Below are positions 28,906 through 37,739 of a stretch of DNA of 64,000 bases, piece after piece. This DNA is from Maribellus maritimus. GTDB lineage: Bacteria; Bacteroidota; Bacteroidia; Bacteroidales; Prolixibacteraceae. Position 1 is the stretch's first letter; every line of letters begins with the position of its first letter. The stretch is taken from positions 108,215 to 172,214 of the forward strand of contig NZ_JAIKLE010000013.1 of NCBI RefSeq assembly GCF_022267315.1. Reading direction: 5' to 3'. The position numbers and the translations under genes are program-made. The notes under the pieces are model-generated. The model did not search any database, was not told the DNA's origin, and was given only the letters and a program-made list of their open reading frames with translations.

Positions 28906-28922
28906 CTCAACAACGTTTTGAA

Positions 28923-28991
28923 ATGAAATTATTCTCTACATATATTCTAGTCATTCTAGTGGTCATTCTTGGTTTCACTGAGAAAGGTTAG
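28923..28991 (+). CDS. ilv attenuator leader peptide
   Basis: A 22-codon reading frame, MKLFSTYILVILVVILGFTE-K-G-stop. Residues 8-16 are nine consecutive branched-chain residues (Ile-Leu-Val-Ile-Leu-Val-Val-Ile-Leu), the three end products of the downstream operon. Its stop codon lies inside the sequence that can pair with the terminator arm. A ribosome stalled on the Ile/Leu/Val codons would leave 28979-28989 free, while one that reaches the stop would cover it. It is too short to be a structural gene. The role as a leader is inferred, but the codon content and position are very specific. Confidence 0.88.
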   Translation: MKLFSTYILVILVVILGFTEKG

Positions 28992-29053
28992 CGTATTATA
29001 TAGAGCAAAAGATATAAATTTAAGCCTTTCTCAATTTCGGGAAAGGCTTTTTT
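28979..29053 (+). promoter_or_regulatory. Attenuator: antiterminator pairing with overlapping terminator
   Basis: The sequence TGAGAAAGG at 28979-28987 is perfectly complementary to CCTTTCTCA at 29025-29033, extended by a G-U and an A-U pair to 28989/29023. This 11-bp antiterminator uses the same bases that form the 5' arm of the terminator at 29022-29032. The two structures are mutually exclusive. The 5' arm lies in the last codons of the leader peptide, so ribosome position would select the structure. It is a two-state attenuator. Confidence 0.8.
29022..29053 (+). terminator. Rho-independent attenuator terminator upstream of ilvD
   Basis: An 11-bp stem pairs 29022-29032 with 29039-29049 (one G-U) around a 6-base loop. 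It is followed by a run of T residues (29048-29053). It lies 32 bp before the ilvD start and after the leader peptide, the classic place for an attenuator. Confidence 0.85.
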
Positions 29054-29084
29054 AATGAATAAACAGTTTAAAAAGACTTAAAAA

Positions 29085-30917
29085 ATGCAAGTACCATTAC
29101 GAAGCAACACAACTACTCAAGGCAGAAGAATGGCCGGGGCCAGAAGTCTTTGGCGTGCCAACGGAATGAAAGAAGAACATTTTGGAAAGCCGGTTATTGC
29201 GGTTGTCAATTCATTTACGCAATTTGTTCCCGGGCATGCCCATTTACATAAAATCGGACAGTACATAAAAGGACTAATTGAAAAGCAGGGATTTTTTGCT
29301 GCAGAGTTTAACACCATCGCTATTGATGATGGAATTGCCATGGGACACGACGGCATGTTATACTCACTTCCTTCGCGCGATGTTATTGCCGACAGTGTGG
29401 AATATATGTGCAACGGGCATAAGGTGGATGCAATGGTTTGTATTTCAAACTGTGATAAAATTACTCCCGGAATGCTAATGGCGGCTATGCGGCTGAACAT
29501 CCCGGCTGTTTTTGTTTCCGGCGGACCAATGGAAGCCGGGGAAATTGGTAACAAACATTACGACCTGGTGGATGCGATGGTTTTGGCAGCCGACAAATCC
29601 ATTTCCGACCAGGAACTTTCGGTTATTGAACAAAATGCCTGTCCCACCTGCGGGTCATGTTCAGGTATGTTTACCGCCAATTCAATGAATTGTCTGGCGG
29701 AAGCCATTGGTCTGGCACTTCCCGGAAACGGAACAATTGTAGCCACTCATGCCAACCGTACCAAACTTTTTGAAGAAGGGGTGGAAAAAATAGTGAATGC
29801 GGTGAAAGCCTATTATTTTGAAGGCGATGAAACAGTTCTGCCAAAAAATATTGCCACCCGGGAAGCTTTTCTTAATGCTATGAAACTGGATATTGCAATG
29901 GGCGGTTCAACCAATACCGTACTTCACCTGCTGGCCATTGCTCATGAAGCCGGTGTTGATTTTACAATGGAAGACATCGATAATCTTTCAAGAATTACAC
30001 CTAACCTTTGTAAAGTTGCACCCAGTTCGAGTTATCATGTTCAGGATGTAAACCGCGCCGGAGGAATTTTATCCATTATGGCTGAACTTGATCGCGGCGG
30101 ATTGATCGATACATCGGTAAACCGTATCGATGGAAGAAGCCTTAAACAAGCCATTTTGGAATATGATATTGTAAGTGACACCGCAACCGAAGATGCAAAA
30201 AAACGCTTCTCTTCCTCTCCGGGAGATGGGTCCAGAAACCTGGTTATGGGCTCACAGGATAACTATTATACCCAACTTGATACCGATCGCGAAAAAGGAT
30301 GTATCCGCAATGTTGAACATGCCTACAACAAAGATGGCGGTTTGGCTGTTTTATACGGAAATATTGCAGAAAGCGGATGTATTGTAAAAACAGCGGGGGT
30401 AGATGCGTCAATCTTTCAGTTTACCGGAACAGCTAAGGTTTTTAACTCACAGGAAGAAGCAGTAAACGGCATACTTGGAGATACGGTTCAAAAAGGTGAT
30501 GTTATTGTTATCCGTTACGAAGGTCCGAAAGGTGGTCCTGGAATGCAGGAAATGCTTTATCCGACTTCTTACCTGAAATCGATACAGCTGGATAAATACT
30601 GCGCATTGATTACTGACGGCCGGTTTTCCGGCGGAACCTCCGGGTTATCCATCGGGCATGTATCGCCGGAAGCGGCTGCGGGAGGAGCGATTGGACTGAT
30701 TCAAAACAACGACAAAATTGAAATCGATATTACAAAACGTTCGATAAATCTTCTTATTTCAGAAGAGGAGCTGGCACAACGCAAAAAAAAAGAGGAAGCA
30801 AAAGGCAATGAAGCTTTTACGCCCGCAGGACGTGAAAGAAATATTTCAAAAGCATTAAAAGCATATGCAAGCCTGGTTTCTTCAGCCGACAAAGGTGCCA
30901 TACGTTTAATAGATTAA
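29085..30917 (+). CDS. ilvD: Dihydroxy-acid dehydratase
   Basis: A 610-residue Fe-S dehydratase converting 2,3-dihydroxy-isovalerate and -methylvalerate into the 2-oxo acids of valine and isoleucine synthesis. Cluster/active-site segments are [12 protein letters not shown] (Cys123) and [19 protein letters not shown] (Cys186, Cys189, Cys192). The C-terminal active-site motif [20 protein letters not shown] is intact. The length is that of the long, E. coli-like form. It is the first structural gene of ilvD-B-N-C and lies just downstream of the attenuator. Confidence 0.98.
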   Translation: MQVPLRSNTTTQGRRMAGARSLWRANGMKEEHFGKPVIAVVNSFTQFVPGHAHLHKIGQYIKGLIEKQGFFAAEFNTIAIDDGIAMGHDGMLYSLPSRDVIADSVEYMCNGHKVDAMVCISNCDKITPGMLMAAMRLNIPAVFVSGGPMEAGEIGNKHYDLVDAMVLAADKSISDQELSVIEQNACPTCGSCSGMFTANSMNCLAEAIGLALPGNGTIVATHANRTKLFEEGVEKIVNAVKAYYFEGDETVLPKNIATREAFLNAMKLDIAMGGSTNTVLHLLAIAHEAGVDFTMEDIDNLSRITPNLCKVAPSSSYHVQDVNRAGGILSIMAELDRGGLIDTSVNRIDGRSLKQAILEYDIVSDTATEDAKKRFSSSPGDGSRNLVMGSQDNYYTQLDTDREKGCIRNVEHAYNKDGGLAVLYGNIAESGCIVKTAGVDASIFQFTGTAKVFNSQEEAVNGILGDTVQKGDVIVIRYEGPKGGPGMQEMLYPTSYLKSIQLDKYCALITDGRFSGGTSGLSIGHVSPEAAAGGAIGLIQNNDKIEIDITKRSINLLISEEELAQRKKKEEAKGNEAFTPAGRERNISKALKAYASLVSSADKGAIRLID

Positions 30918-30940
30918 ATAACGCAAGAAAAATAATTAAA

Positions 30941-30975
30941 AGCTAGTGGCTAATTGCTCATAGCTAAAAGCTAAA
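30941..30975 (+). repeat. Five perfect-phase heptamers between ilvD and ilvB
   Basis: The 35 bases read as five 7-mers in register: AGCTAGT, GGCTAAT, TGCTCAT, AGCTAAA, AGCTAAA (core GCT at the same place in each). The array ends 10 bp before the ilvB ATG and occupies half of the 68-bp gap inside the operon. The third unit (TGCTCAT) matches the word of the CTCA arrays elsewhere in the window. Confidence 0.75.
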
Positions 30976-30985
30976 TTTTTAACAT

Positions 30986-32683
30986 ATGACAACAAAAAAA
31001 GTTACCGGTTCACAGGCAGTTATCCTTTCATTACTGGAGGAAGGAGTAGATACCATTTTTGGATATCCGGGCGGAGCGATAATGCCCGTTTACGATGCCT
31101 TGTATGATTTTGACAAAAATGTGAAACATATTCTAACCCGTCATGAGCAGGGAGCTGTCCATGCGGCCGAAGGGTATGCGAGAGTCACAGGTAAAGCCGG
31201 CGTATGTTTTGCCACATCAGGTCCGGGGGCAACCAACCTGATTACAGGTATTGCAGACGCGATGATCGACTCCACTCCTTTGGTCTGTATTACCGGACAG
31301 GTAGCCTCTCCGCTTTTGGGAACAGATGCATTTCAGGAATCAGATGTGGTGGGCATTTCAATGCCGGTAACCAAATGGAATTACCAGATTACAACTCCGG
31401 AAGAAATTCCGGAAGCCATTGCTCAGGCATTCTATATCGCACAAACCGGGCGCCCGGGGCCTGTTTTAATTGATATTACCAAAGATGCACAGTTTGGAGA
31501 ACTGGAATTTGAGTATAAACAATGTACCAAAATCAGAAGTTATGTTCCGGAAATGCCGGTTGATCCGTTCAAAGTAAAAGAAGCCGCCGAAATTATCGAT
31601 CAGGCTAAAAAGCCGCTGATACTTTTTGGACAAGGCGTTATTATCGGTAATGCAGAAGATGAATTAAAAGCATTTATTGAAAAAACCGGTATCCCGGCAG
31701 CCTGGACCCTGCTTGGACTTTCGGCTATCCCTACCGACCATCCTTTAAATGTGGGGATGTTGGGCATGCATGGAAATTACGGGCCCAACCTGCTAACCAA
31801 CGAAGCGGATGTAATCATTGCCGTGGGGATGCGTTTTGATGACCGTGTAACCGGAAAGGTTAGCGGCTATGCAACAAATGCAAAAATTATTCATCTGGAA
31901 ATAGATCCAGCAGAAATAGATAAAATCGTAAAAGCTACTGTTGCCGTTCTGGGAAATTCAAAAAAGTCGTTAAAAATGCTTACTGACAACGTAAAGGAAA
32001 ACAGTCACGATGAATGGATTGAACGTTTCAGAAAGTGCGACATGATTGAAAATGAAAAAATCATTCACAAAGATCTTTATCCTGAAAAACCGGGTCTGAC
32101 CATGGGTGAAGTTATCCGGATAGCGGCAGATAAAACCAATCATGAAGCCATTCTGGTTACCGACGTTGGGCAGCACCAGATGATAGCCTCACGTTACTTT
32201 AAGTTCAGAAACTCAAAAAGTAACGTTACTTCCGGCGGATTGGGAACCATGGGCTTTGGTCTTCCGGCCAGCATGGGGGCGCAACTCGGAAAACCGGAAC
32301 GTACTGTTATTGCGGTAATTGGTGATGGTGGTTTCCAAATGACAATACAGGAATTAGGTACGATAGCACAAAATAAACTTCCGGTAAAAATTATTGTTTT
32401 AAACAACAATTTTCTTGGAATGGTACGCCAGTGGCAACAGTTATTCTTTGAAAAAAGATATTCCTTTACCGAGTTACAAAACCCTGATTTTATAACCATT
32501 GCCAAAGGGTTTGGAATTGACGGTCACAAAGTGGAGAAAAGAGACAATTTGGACGGTGGAATTCAAAAGATGCTTGATCATAATGGTCCTTATTTATTGG
32601 AGGTGGTTATCGAAAAAGAGGACAACGTGTTCCCGATGGTACCCACTGGTGCTTCAGTTTCTGAAGTAATTCTTGAACCCTGA
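30986..32683 (+). CDS. ilvB: Acetolactate synthase, large (catalytic) subunit
   Basis: A 565-residue ThDP-dependent enzyme forming acetolactate from pyruvate, or acetohydroxybutyrate with 2-oxobutyrate, the first common step of branched-chain synthesis. The cofactor-activating Glu is in LTRHEQGAVHAAEGYARVTG. FAD/middle-domain segments are present. The ThDP-Mg motif is GDGGFQMTIQELGTI and then NNNFLGMVRQWQ. It is followed by the regulatory subunit ilvN after 58 bp. Length and motifs are normal. Confidence 0.97.
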   Translation: MTTKKVTGSQAVILSLLEEGVDTIFGYPGGAIMPVYDALYDFDKNVKHILTRHEQGAVHAAEGYARVTGKAGVCFATSGPGATNLITGIADAMIDSTPLVCITGQVASPLLGTDAFQESDVVGISMPVTKWNYQITTPEEIPEAIAQAFYIAQTGRPGPVLIDITKDAQFGELEFEYKQCTKIRSYVPEMPVDPFKVKEAAEIIDQAKKPLILFGQGVIIGNAEDELKAFIEKTGIPAAWTLLGLSAIPTDHPLNVGMLGMHGNYGPNLLTNEADVIIAVGMRFDDRVTGKVSGYATNAKIIHLEIDPAEIDKIVKATVAVLGNSKKSLKMLTDNVKENSHDEWIERFRKCDMIENEKIIHKDLYPEKPGLTMGEVIRIAADKTNHEAILVTDVGQHQMIASRYFKFRNSKSNVTSGGLGTMGFGLPASMGAQLGKPERTVIAVIGDGGFQMTIQELGTIAQNKLPVKIIVLNNNFLGMVRQWQQLFFEKRYSFTELQNPDFITIAKGFGIDGHKVEKRDNLDGGIQKMLDHNGPYLLEVVIEKEDNVFPMVPTGASVSEVILEP

Positions 32684-32741
32684 CAGGAAATTAAGGATTT
32701 ATGATGAAGGTAAAGATTAAGAAATCAAAAAACGAATTGAA

Positions 32742-33284
32742 ATGAGACAAGAATTTATTATAACCGTTTATTCCGAAAACCATATTGGATTATTGACCCG
32801 GATTACCATCGTTTTCACCCGCCGAAAAGTGAATATAGAAAGTCTTACCGTATCAGAGTCGGCGATACCCGGAGTGTTTAAATTTACGATAGTAATAAAA
32901 GCTACAAAAGAGCAAACAATAAAAATTGTAAGCCAGATAGAAAAACAAATCGATGTTTTAAAGGCTTTTTATCACACCAACGAAGAGATGATATATCAGG
33001 AAATTGCGCTTTACAAAGTAGCAACAGAATCGCTCTATGAAAATGATACAATAGAAAAGATTGTCCGAAACGGCGGGGCGAGAATTCTGGAAATTACACG
33101 CGAATACACGGTGATTGAAAAAACCGGTCACAAGGAAGAAACGCAGGCTTTATTTAACGAGCTGAACAAATTTAAAGTTATGCAGTTTATTCGTTCAGGA
33201 AGGATAGCCATTACGCGTGACCCGATTGAACGGCTTTCAGAATTTTTGAAAGAAAGAGATGCTTTTTTAAATAGTTTAGATTAA
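32742..33284 (+). CDS. ilvN: Acetolactate synthase, small (regulatory) subunit
   Basis: A 180-residue regulatory partner of IlvB. The N-terminal ACT domain (residues 3-75, FIITVYSENHIGLLTRITIV then RRKVNIESLTVSES) binds valine in the family for feedback inhibition. A C-terminal ACT-like domain follows (GGARILEITREYTVIEKTGH, then KFKVMQFIRSGRIAITRD). It is co-transcribed with ilvB. A 114-bp gap with a possible internal promoter follows before ilvC. Confidence 0.94.
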   Translation: MRQEFIITVYSENHIGLLTRITIVFTRRKVNIESLTVSESAIPGVFKFTIVIKATKEQTIKIVSQIEKQIDVLKAFYHTNEEMIYQEIALYKVATESLYENDTIEKIVRNGGARILEITREYTVIEKTGHKEETQALFNELNKFKVMQFIRSGRIAITRDPIERLSEFLKERDAFLNSLD

Positions 33285-33342
33285 TTCTTATTAATATCGA
33301 AAGCTTACTTATAATTCAAAAGCATTTCTGATAAAAAAATTA

Positions 33343-33351
33343 TAGATTTGC
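33343..33351 (+). promoter_or_regulatory. Possible internal promoter upstream of ilvC
   Basis: TAGATTTGC is a perfect TAnnTTTGY -7 box 48 bp before ilvC, in the largest gap of the operon. No good -33 element was found at 19-21 bp. If used, it would let ilvC escape part of the attenuation upstream of ilvD. Confidence 0.4.
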
Positions 33352-33398
33352 AGCGCATTAGAATAAAAATTAAAAATTTACAATAACAAATAAACATT

Positions 33399-34445
33399 AT
33401 GGCACAGATTGACTTTGGCGGTGAAATGGAAAATGTTGTTCTCCGCGAAGAGTTTCCGGTAGAAAAAGCCCGGGAAGTATTAAAAGACGAAACGATTGCA
33501 ATTATTGGTTACGGAGTGCAGGGACCAGCCCAGGCGCTCAATATGAAAGATAACGGATTTAACGTTATTATCGGACAGGCTCCAGAGTTTAAAGAAGACT
33601 GGGACAAAGCTATCCGTGACGGATTTGTTCCCGGAGAGACACTTTTTCCGGTAGAAGAAGCGGCTAAAAAAGGAACCATCATCCAGTATCTGGTATCCGA
33701 TGCAGCACAACGTATCCTGTGGCCTGCTCTGGAACCTTGTCTGAATGAAGGAGATGCCCTTTATTTCTCTCATGGTTTCTCAGTAACCTACAAAGAACAA
33801 ACCGGAGTTATCCCTCCCAAAAATGTTGATGTTATCCTGGTAGCGCCGAAAGGATCTGGGGCCAGTGTTCGTACCAATTTCCTCGCCGGAAACGGTATCA
33901 ACTCCAGCTATGCGATTTTCCAGGATTACACAGGAAAAGCTGAAGAACGCACTATTGCACTGGGAATTGCCATTGGGTCGGGTTATCTCTTCCCAACCAC
34001 TTTTGAAAACGAGGTATACTCAGATTTAACCGGTGAACGTGGTGTTTTAATGGGTGCCCTGGCCGGTATTATTGAAGCACAGTACAAAGTATTGCGCGAC
34101 AATGGCCACAGCCCTTCGGAAGCATTTAACGAAACAGTGGAAGAATTGACACAAAGTTTGATCCGTTTGGTTGACCAAAACGGTATGGACTGGATGTACG
34201 CCAATTGTAGTGCTACTGCACAGCGTGGAGCGCTGGACTGGAGACATAAATTCCGTGAAGCAACTCTTCCTGTTTTTAACGACTTGTATAACAGTGTTAA
34301 AACAGGTGCCGAAACAAAACGGGTACTTGACTCTACCAGCAGTCTGGATTACAAGACCAGCCTTAATGCTGAACTCACAGAAATGCGTGAATCAGAATTG
34401 TGGCAGGCAGGTGCTGCCGTCCGTAAACTGAGACCAGGACAATAG
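33399..34445 (+). CDS. ilvC: Ketol-acid reductoisomerase (class I)
   Basis: A 348-residue enzyme that isomerises and reduces acetolactate to dihydroxy-isovalerate. The N-terminal Rossmann domain carries IAIIGYGVQGPAQALNMKDNG, and the catalytic domain has VAPKGSGASVRTNFLAGNG and the Mg-binding Asp/Glu of SDLTGERGVLMGALAGI. The C-terminal acidic segment is VEELTQSLIRLVDQNG. The size matches short class I enzymes, with a small C-terminal extension. It is the last gene of the ilv operon and is closed by a strong terminator. Confidence 0.97.
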   Translation: MAQIDFGGEMENVVLREEFPVEKAREVLKDETIAIIGYGVQGPAQALNMKDNGFNVIIGQAPEFKEDWDKAIRDGFVPGETLFPVEEAAKKGTIIQYLVSDAAQRILWPALEPCLNEGDALYFSHGFSVTYKEQTGVIPPKNVDVILVAPKGSGASVRTNFLAGNGINSSYAIFQDYTGKAEERTIALGIAIGSGYLFPTTFENEVYSDLTGERGVLMGALAGIIEAQYKVLRDNGHSPSEAFNETVEELTQSLIRLVDQNGMDWMYANCSATAQRGALDWRHKFREATLPVFNDLYNSVKTGAETKRVLDSTSSLDYKTSLNAELTEMRESELWQAGAAVRKLRPGQ

Positions 34446-34470
34446 AATTATCCAACGATTCATAAATACC

Positions 34471-34505
34471 AACCTGTCCGGATAATTTCGGGCAGGTTTT
34501 TTTTT
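34471..34505 (+). terminator. Rho-independent terminator of the ilv operon
   Basis: A 10-bp stem pairs 34471-34480 with 34489-34498 (one G-U) around an 8-base loop and runs into nine T residues (34497-34505). It lies 25 bp after the ilvC stop. Confidence 0.88.
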
Positions 34506-34523
34506 ATCTTAAAAAACAAACCA

Positions 34524-35363
34524 ATGACAACTCCTGCTGCTATTTATCCCCTTAAAATAAATTTTGAAATTCCGTTTTCAAAAGATATCAGACTGCCCCG
34601 TTTTGTTTACCTTTTTATCCTCACCGGGGAGAAAATTCATCTTATCGACACCGGTGTAGCTGACGGACTGCACCAGATTAAAACTTTTTTGGAAAAAAAA
34701 GGAAAGAAACTTTCTGAAGTGCAAGATATTCTGCTTACACACGCCCACCCCGATCATATTGGAGCCGCAAAACTGATTCAACAAAAATCAGGATGTAAAA
34801 TCATAGCAGGAAAAGAGGATCTAAATTGGATTGAAGACACAGAACTGCAATACGAGCAACGTCCGGTTCCGGGATTTCACCATTTGGTTGCAGGTTCGGT
34901 AAAAGTTGACTTACCGGTAAAAGAAGGAGATATCGTTAAACCGGAGGAACATACAACCATAAGGGTTCTTTCCACTCCCGGTCATTCAGCAGGTTCGGTT
35001 TCATTTTTTCTCGAAGAACAAAAAGCATTGTTTTCCGGAGATGCCATTTTACTGCCGGGAGAAATTCCCATTTTTGATGACATTCAAGCTTATTTCAGGT
35101 CTTTGGACAAAATTAAAACAATTCAACCGAAAGTAATTTACTCCGCATGGGACGAACCGCGCTTTCAAAATGAAATTCCGGGTTTGCTTGAGCAAAGCAA
35201 AAATTATGTCTCTCAAATCAGAAATACTGTTCAAAAAGTAGCCGAAAAGAACAACAGTGTACAATCCATGGATTTTTGCAGAGCAGTTTTAACAAAAATG
35301 GGATTAAACGAAAAAATAGCTAATCCACTGTTATTAAGAACATTTTCATCTTGTTTAAAATGA
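34524..35363 (+). CDS. MBL-fold metallo-hydrolase
   Basis: A 279-residue beta-lactamase-fold hydrolase. The metal motif HAHPDHIG (HxHxDH, about residues 73-80), the downstream His in LSTPGHSAGSVSFF and the bridging Asp in LFSGDAILLPGE are all present. A helical C-terminal region follows. It resembles glyoxalase II-like or hydroxyacylglutathione hydrolase-like proteins, but the substrate is not shown. It lies after the ilv terminator with its own 5' region. Confidence 0.9.
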   Translation: MTTPAAIYPLKINFEIPFSKDIRLPRFVYLFILTGEKIHLIDTGVADGLHQIKTFLEKKGKKLSEVQDILLTHAHPDHIGAAKLIQQKSGCKIIAGKEDLNWIEDTELQYEQRPVPGFHHLVAGSVKVDLPVKEGDIVKPEEHTTIRVLSTPGHSAGSVSFFLEEQKALFSGDAILLPGEIPIFDDIQAYFRSLDKIKTIQPKVIYSAWDEPRFQNEIPGLLEQSKNYVSQIRNTVQKVAEKNNSVQSMDFCRAVLTKMGLNEKIANPLLLRTFSSCLK

Positions 35364-35429
35364 CAGGTACCCGCAAAAAAAGGATAGTTTCAAGCTCAAA
35401 ATTATTCCCTATTTTTACGCGGAAAACCC

Positions 35430-36338
35430 ATGTCAATGAAAAAAAAGAGTATTCTGCTTATTTTTAGTATCGTGATACTGATTGTCCTTTTTCGGGAAGA
35501 ATCACACGGTGCAAATCTGCCCAAAACAATTGAGCAATTTAATTACCTGCACAAACGAATTTCATTTTCTCCTGATTTTGGGGAAGTATCCCTGCCGGAA
35601 ACAAAAAGCAAATCGTTCTTTTTATCTGAATCTGAGTTAAAAAAAGAAAGTTTTCTAAAGCCGTTTCACAACGACTCGATCCATAAACTAAATTTCCGGT
35701 ATGCCGACAAAAAAAGAGGCCTCAGCCCCTACATTGCTCCTGCGCTTTTGATTGGCACCGGAACGGCGCTTCATTTTATGCCCGAAACCAAACGCCAATT
35801 CAGGGATTTTGCCCAGGAACATTTTGCCTGGCATGGTAATTTTGACGACTACGCCTATTATACGCCGGTCGTGGTTATGTATTCACTTCATGCGCTTGGA
35901 ATAAAAGGCAAAAACAATTTTGGCAACATGACTGCTATTGCCTTAAAAAGTTTTGCACTAAACGCCGTATTAACAACCGGTGTTAAACGCTGGGTCAGAG
36001 AAGAGCGCCCCGGGGGAGATTTATATTCCTTTCCTTCAGGACACACTTCAAAGGCTTTTACACTGGCACATATCATGCACAAAGAATATGGCGAAAAAAG
36101 TATATGGTTTAGTATTGGCGCCTACTCGTGTGCAACAACAGTCGGTTTGATGCGGATTGCCAAAAATGCCCACTGGATTTCTGATGTGCTGGCGGGTGCA
36201 GGTACCGGCATATTATCCACAGAACTGATATACCTCACCCACCAATATAAGTGGGATAACAAACACATCAAAAACCTGGATATTTTCCCATTCCAAATTG
36301 GAAATCAAAAAGGACTGACACTGGTTTATACCTTTTAA
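35430..36338 (+). CDS. PAP2-family membrane phosphatase
   Basis: A 302-residue protein with a cleavable or anchoring N-terminal helix (SILLIFSIVILIVLF). The PAP2 triad is complete: C1 KRWVREERPGG, C2 SFPSGHTSKAF with catalytic His, and C3 RIAKNAHWISDVLAG with His and Asp. Such enzymes dephosphorylate lipid phosphates such as undecaprenyl pyrophosphate or phosphatidic acid. The long N-terminal extension is typical of Bacteroidota members. Starts at 35430 and 35436 are both plausible. Confidence 0.88.
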   Translation: MSMKKKSILLIFSIVILIVLFREESHGANLPKTIEQFNYLHKRISFSPDFGEVSLPETKSKSFFLSESELKKESFLKPFHNDSIHKLNFRYADKKRGLSPYIAPALLIGTGTALHFMPETKRQFRDFAQEHFAWHGNFDDYAYYTPVVVMYSLHALGIKGKNNFGNMTAIALKSFALNAVLTTGVKRWVREERPGGDLYSFPSGHTSKAFTLAHIMHKEYGEKSIWFSIGAYSCATTVGLMRIAKNAHWISDVLAGAGTGILSTELIYLTHQYKWDNKHIKNLDIFPFQIGNQKGLTLVYTF

Positions 36339-36350
36339 ACCGTATCCGCT

Positions 36351-36686
36351 TTATAAAAAGTCCTCCCTGATGGGGCTAAAACTGTCGACCAGTCTTACAT
36401 TGGGTGTCAGAAGTTTTACCGTATGCATTTTGCCCGAAGGAACAGCAAACATGTCTCCCGCTTTTAAGTGTTGATCCTCTTCTCCTTCGCAATAAAAAAT
36501 AATTTCTCCTTTTGCCACATAAGAAGTTTGTTCGTGCGGATGTGAATGCGGAGGTTCCGGTTCATCCCAGGGACCATCACTGAAATCAATCAACACGGTC
36601 ATTAAATTATCCCGGTGAATTATCTTTCTTTGTAAACCCTCCCTTACTTTTTCATAAGGAATTTCATCAAATTTTAAAACTGCCAT
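36351..36686 (-). CDS. Cupin-domain protein
   Basis: A 111-residue single-domain cupin. Motif 1 is PPHSHPHEQTSYVAKGEIIFYCEGE, seen as HSHPHEQ plus Glu and Gly. Motif 2 is AGDMFAVPSGKMHTVKLL. Both contain the His residues expected to bind a metal. The function is unknown; similar small cupins act as sugar or aromatic dioxygenase-like or binding proteins. It is convergent with the PAP2 gene, 12 bp apart. Confidence 0.87.
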   Translation of the reverse strand: MAVLKFDEIPYEKVREGLQRKIIHRDNLMTVLIDFSDGPWDEPEPPHSHPHEQTSYVAKGEIIFYCEGEEDQHLKAGDMFAVPSGKMHTVKLLTPNVRLVDSFSPIREDFL

Positions 36687-37036
36687 ATCGCTGTTATTTT
36701 AAATTTTTAACAAAAATAACAGAAGCGCTTTCTAAAGAAAAAGTTTCTAAACCTATTTATATCCCGTTTATACCCAAAATCATCTTGCAGCGGAATTTAC
36801 CTTCAGGATTTTACCGGCAATTTACTGCGTATTAACCCCAAAAAGCTTACTTCATTTAGTTCGTTGTACAAAAAGACGAAATATAATACGGATATAAAAC
36901 GAAAACACCATACATTGAAAATGCACAGGTTCAAAATTCGGGGTTTTACCTTTAACCGGACAATAAAACCGACTGTGATAAAAAAGTGTTACTTTTGACG
37001 CTCGAAATAAAAATATGTTAGCATCGTTTTAACCCA
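36687..37036. other. Divergent intergenic region before upxY (350 bp)
   Basis: There is no gene in this stretch. It contains promoter elements for the divergent cupin and UpxY genes. The only clear motif is the -7 box at 36990-36997; the rest is AT-rich without a recognisable repeat. Confidence 0.6.
36990..36997 (+). promoter_or_regulatory. Candidate -7 promoter box of upxY
   Basis: TACTTTTG matches TAnnTTTG and lies 39 bp before the UpxY start at 37037. The -33 element is not clear. Confidence 0.45.
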
Positions 37037-37588
37037 ATGAGGACAATAAATATCAATAAAAAAAAATACTGGTATGTGATATATACCCGCTCAAGGGCAG
37101 AAAAAAAGGTATGGGATGAACTGACAATCAAGGGAATTGAGAGTTTTTTACCTCTTCAAAAAAAACTTCGTCAGTGGAAAGACAGAAAAAAATGGGTGGA
37201 AATGCCTTTGATGTCGGGCTACTGTTTTGTACGAATCTCCCTAAAAGAATACGATGAAGTGCTAAAGACCAACAACGTGGTTTGTTATATCACTTTTGAA
37301 GGAAAGGCAGCCATTATACCCGACCAACAGATTGATGCACTAAAACAGATGTTAAAACAACAGGATTTTGAGGTTTCGGTAAGTCATGAAACGTTTGAAC
37401 CCGGAAAACAGGTAGAAATCATTGAAGGGCCAATGTTGGGTATGCGCGGGGAACTGATGGAGATAAGGGGAAAAAACAAATTTATTCTTCGTTTTCAACA
37501 AATCAACAGTGTTTTTACGGCCGAAGTACCGGCATCGCATTTAAGTTTTATTCCCAATGAAAGGATTGAAAACAACACGATGCATTGA
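37037..37588 (+). CDS. UpxY-family transcription antiterminator (NusG paralogue)
   Basis: A 183-residue NusG-like protein. The NGN domain covers about 8-110 (KKYWYVIYTRSRAEKKVWDE, then ESFLPLQKKLRQWKDRKKWV and MPLMSGYCFVRI). A KOW domain follows (FEPGKQVEIIEGPMLGMRGEL). In Bacteroides, UpxY proteins act on their own capsule operon, preventing premature termination in the leader; they are normally the first gene of that operon. Here the gene is on the plus strand and convergent with the end of a minus-strand polysaccharide cluster, so if it acts on that cluster it acts in trans. The homology is clear; the target is inferred. Confidence 0.88.
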   Translation: MRTININKKKYWYVIYTRSRAEKKVWDELTIKGIESFLPLQKKLRQWKDRKKWVEMPLMSGYCFVRISLKEYDEVLKTNNVVCYITFEGKAAIIPDQQIDALKQMLKQQDFEVSVSHETFEPGKQVEIIEGPMLGMRGELMEIRGKNKFILRFQQINSVFTAEVPASHLSFIPNERIENNTMH

Positions 37589-37739
37589 AAACACCTAAGT
37601 TTAAAGTACACGTTTATTTACATCGTTTGAGCAAGTAAAGCACTGATTGTGGAACATTAACAGAAGCGTGTTCGAAATTCAGAAACAAAAGCATCTGTAA
37701 AAAACGACAGGATTTTGACCTTTACTCATATAATAAATC

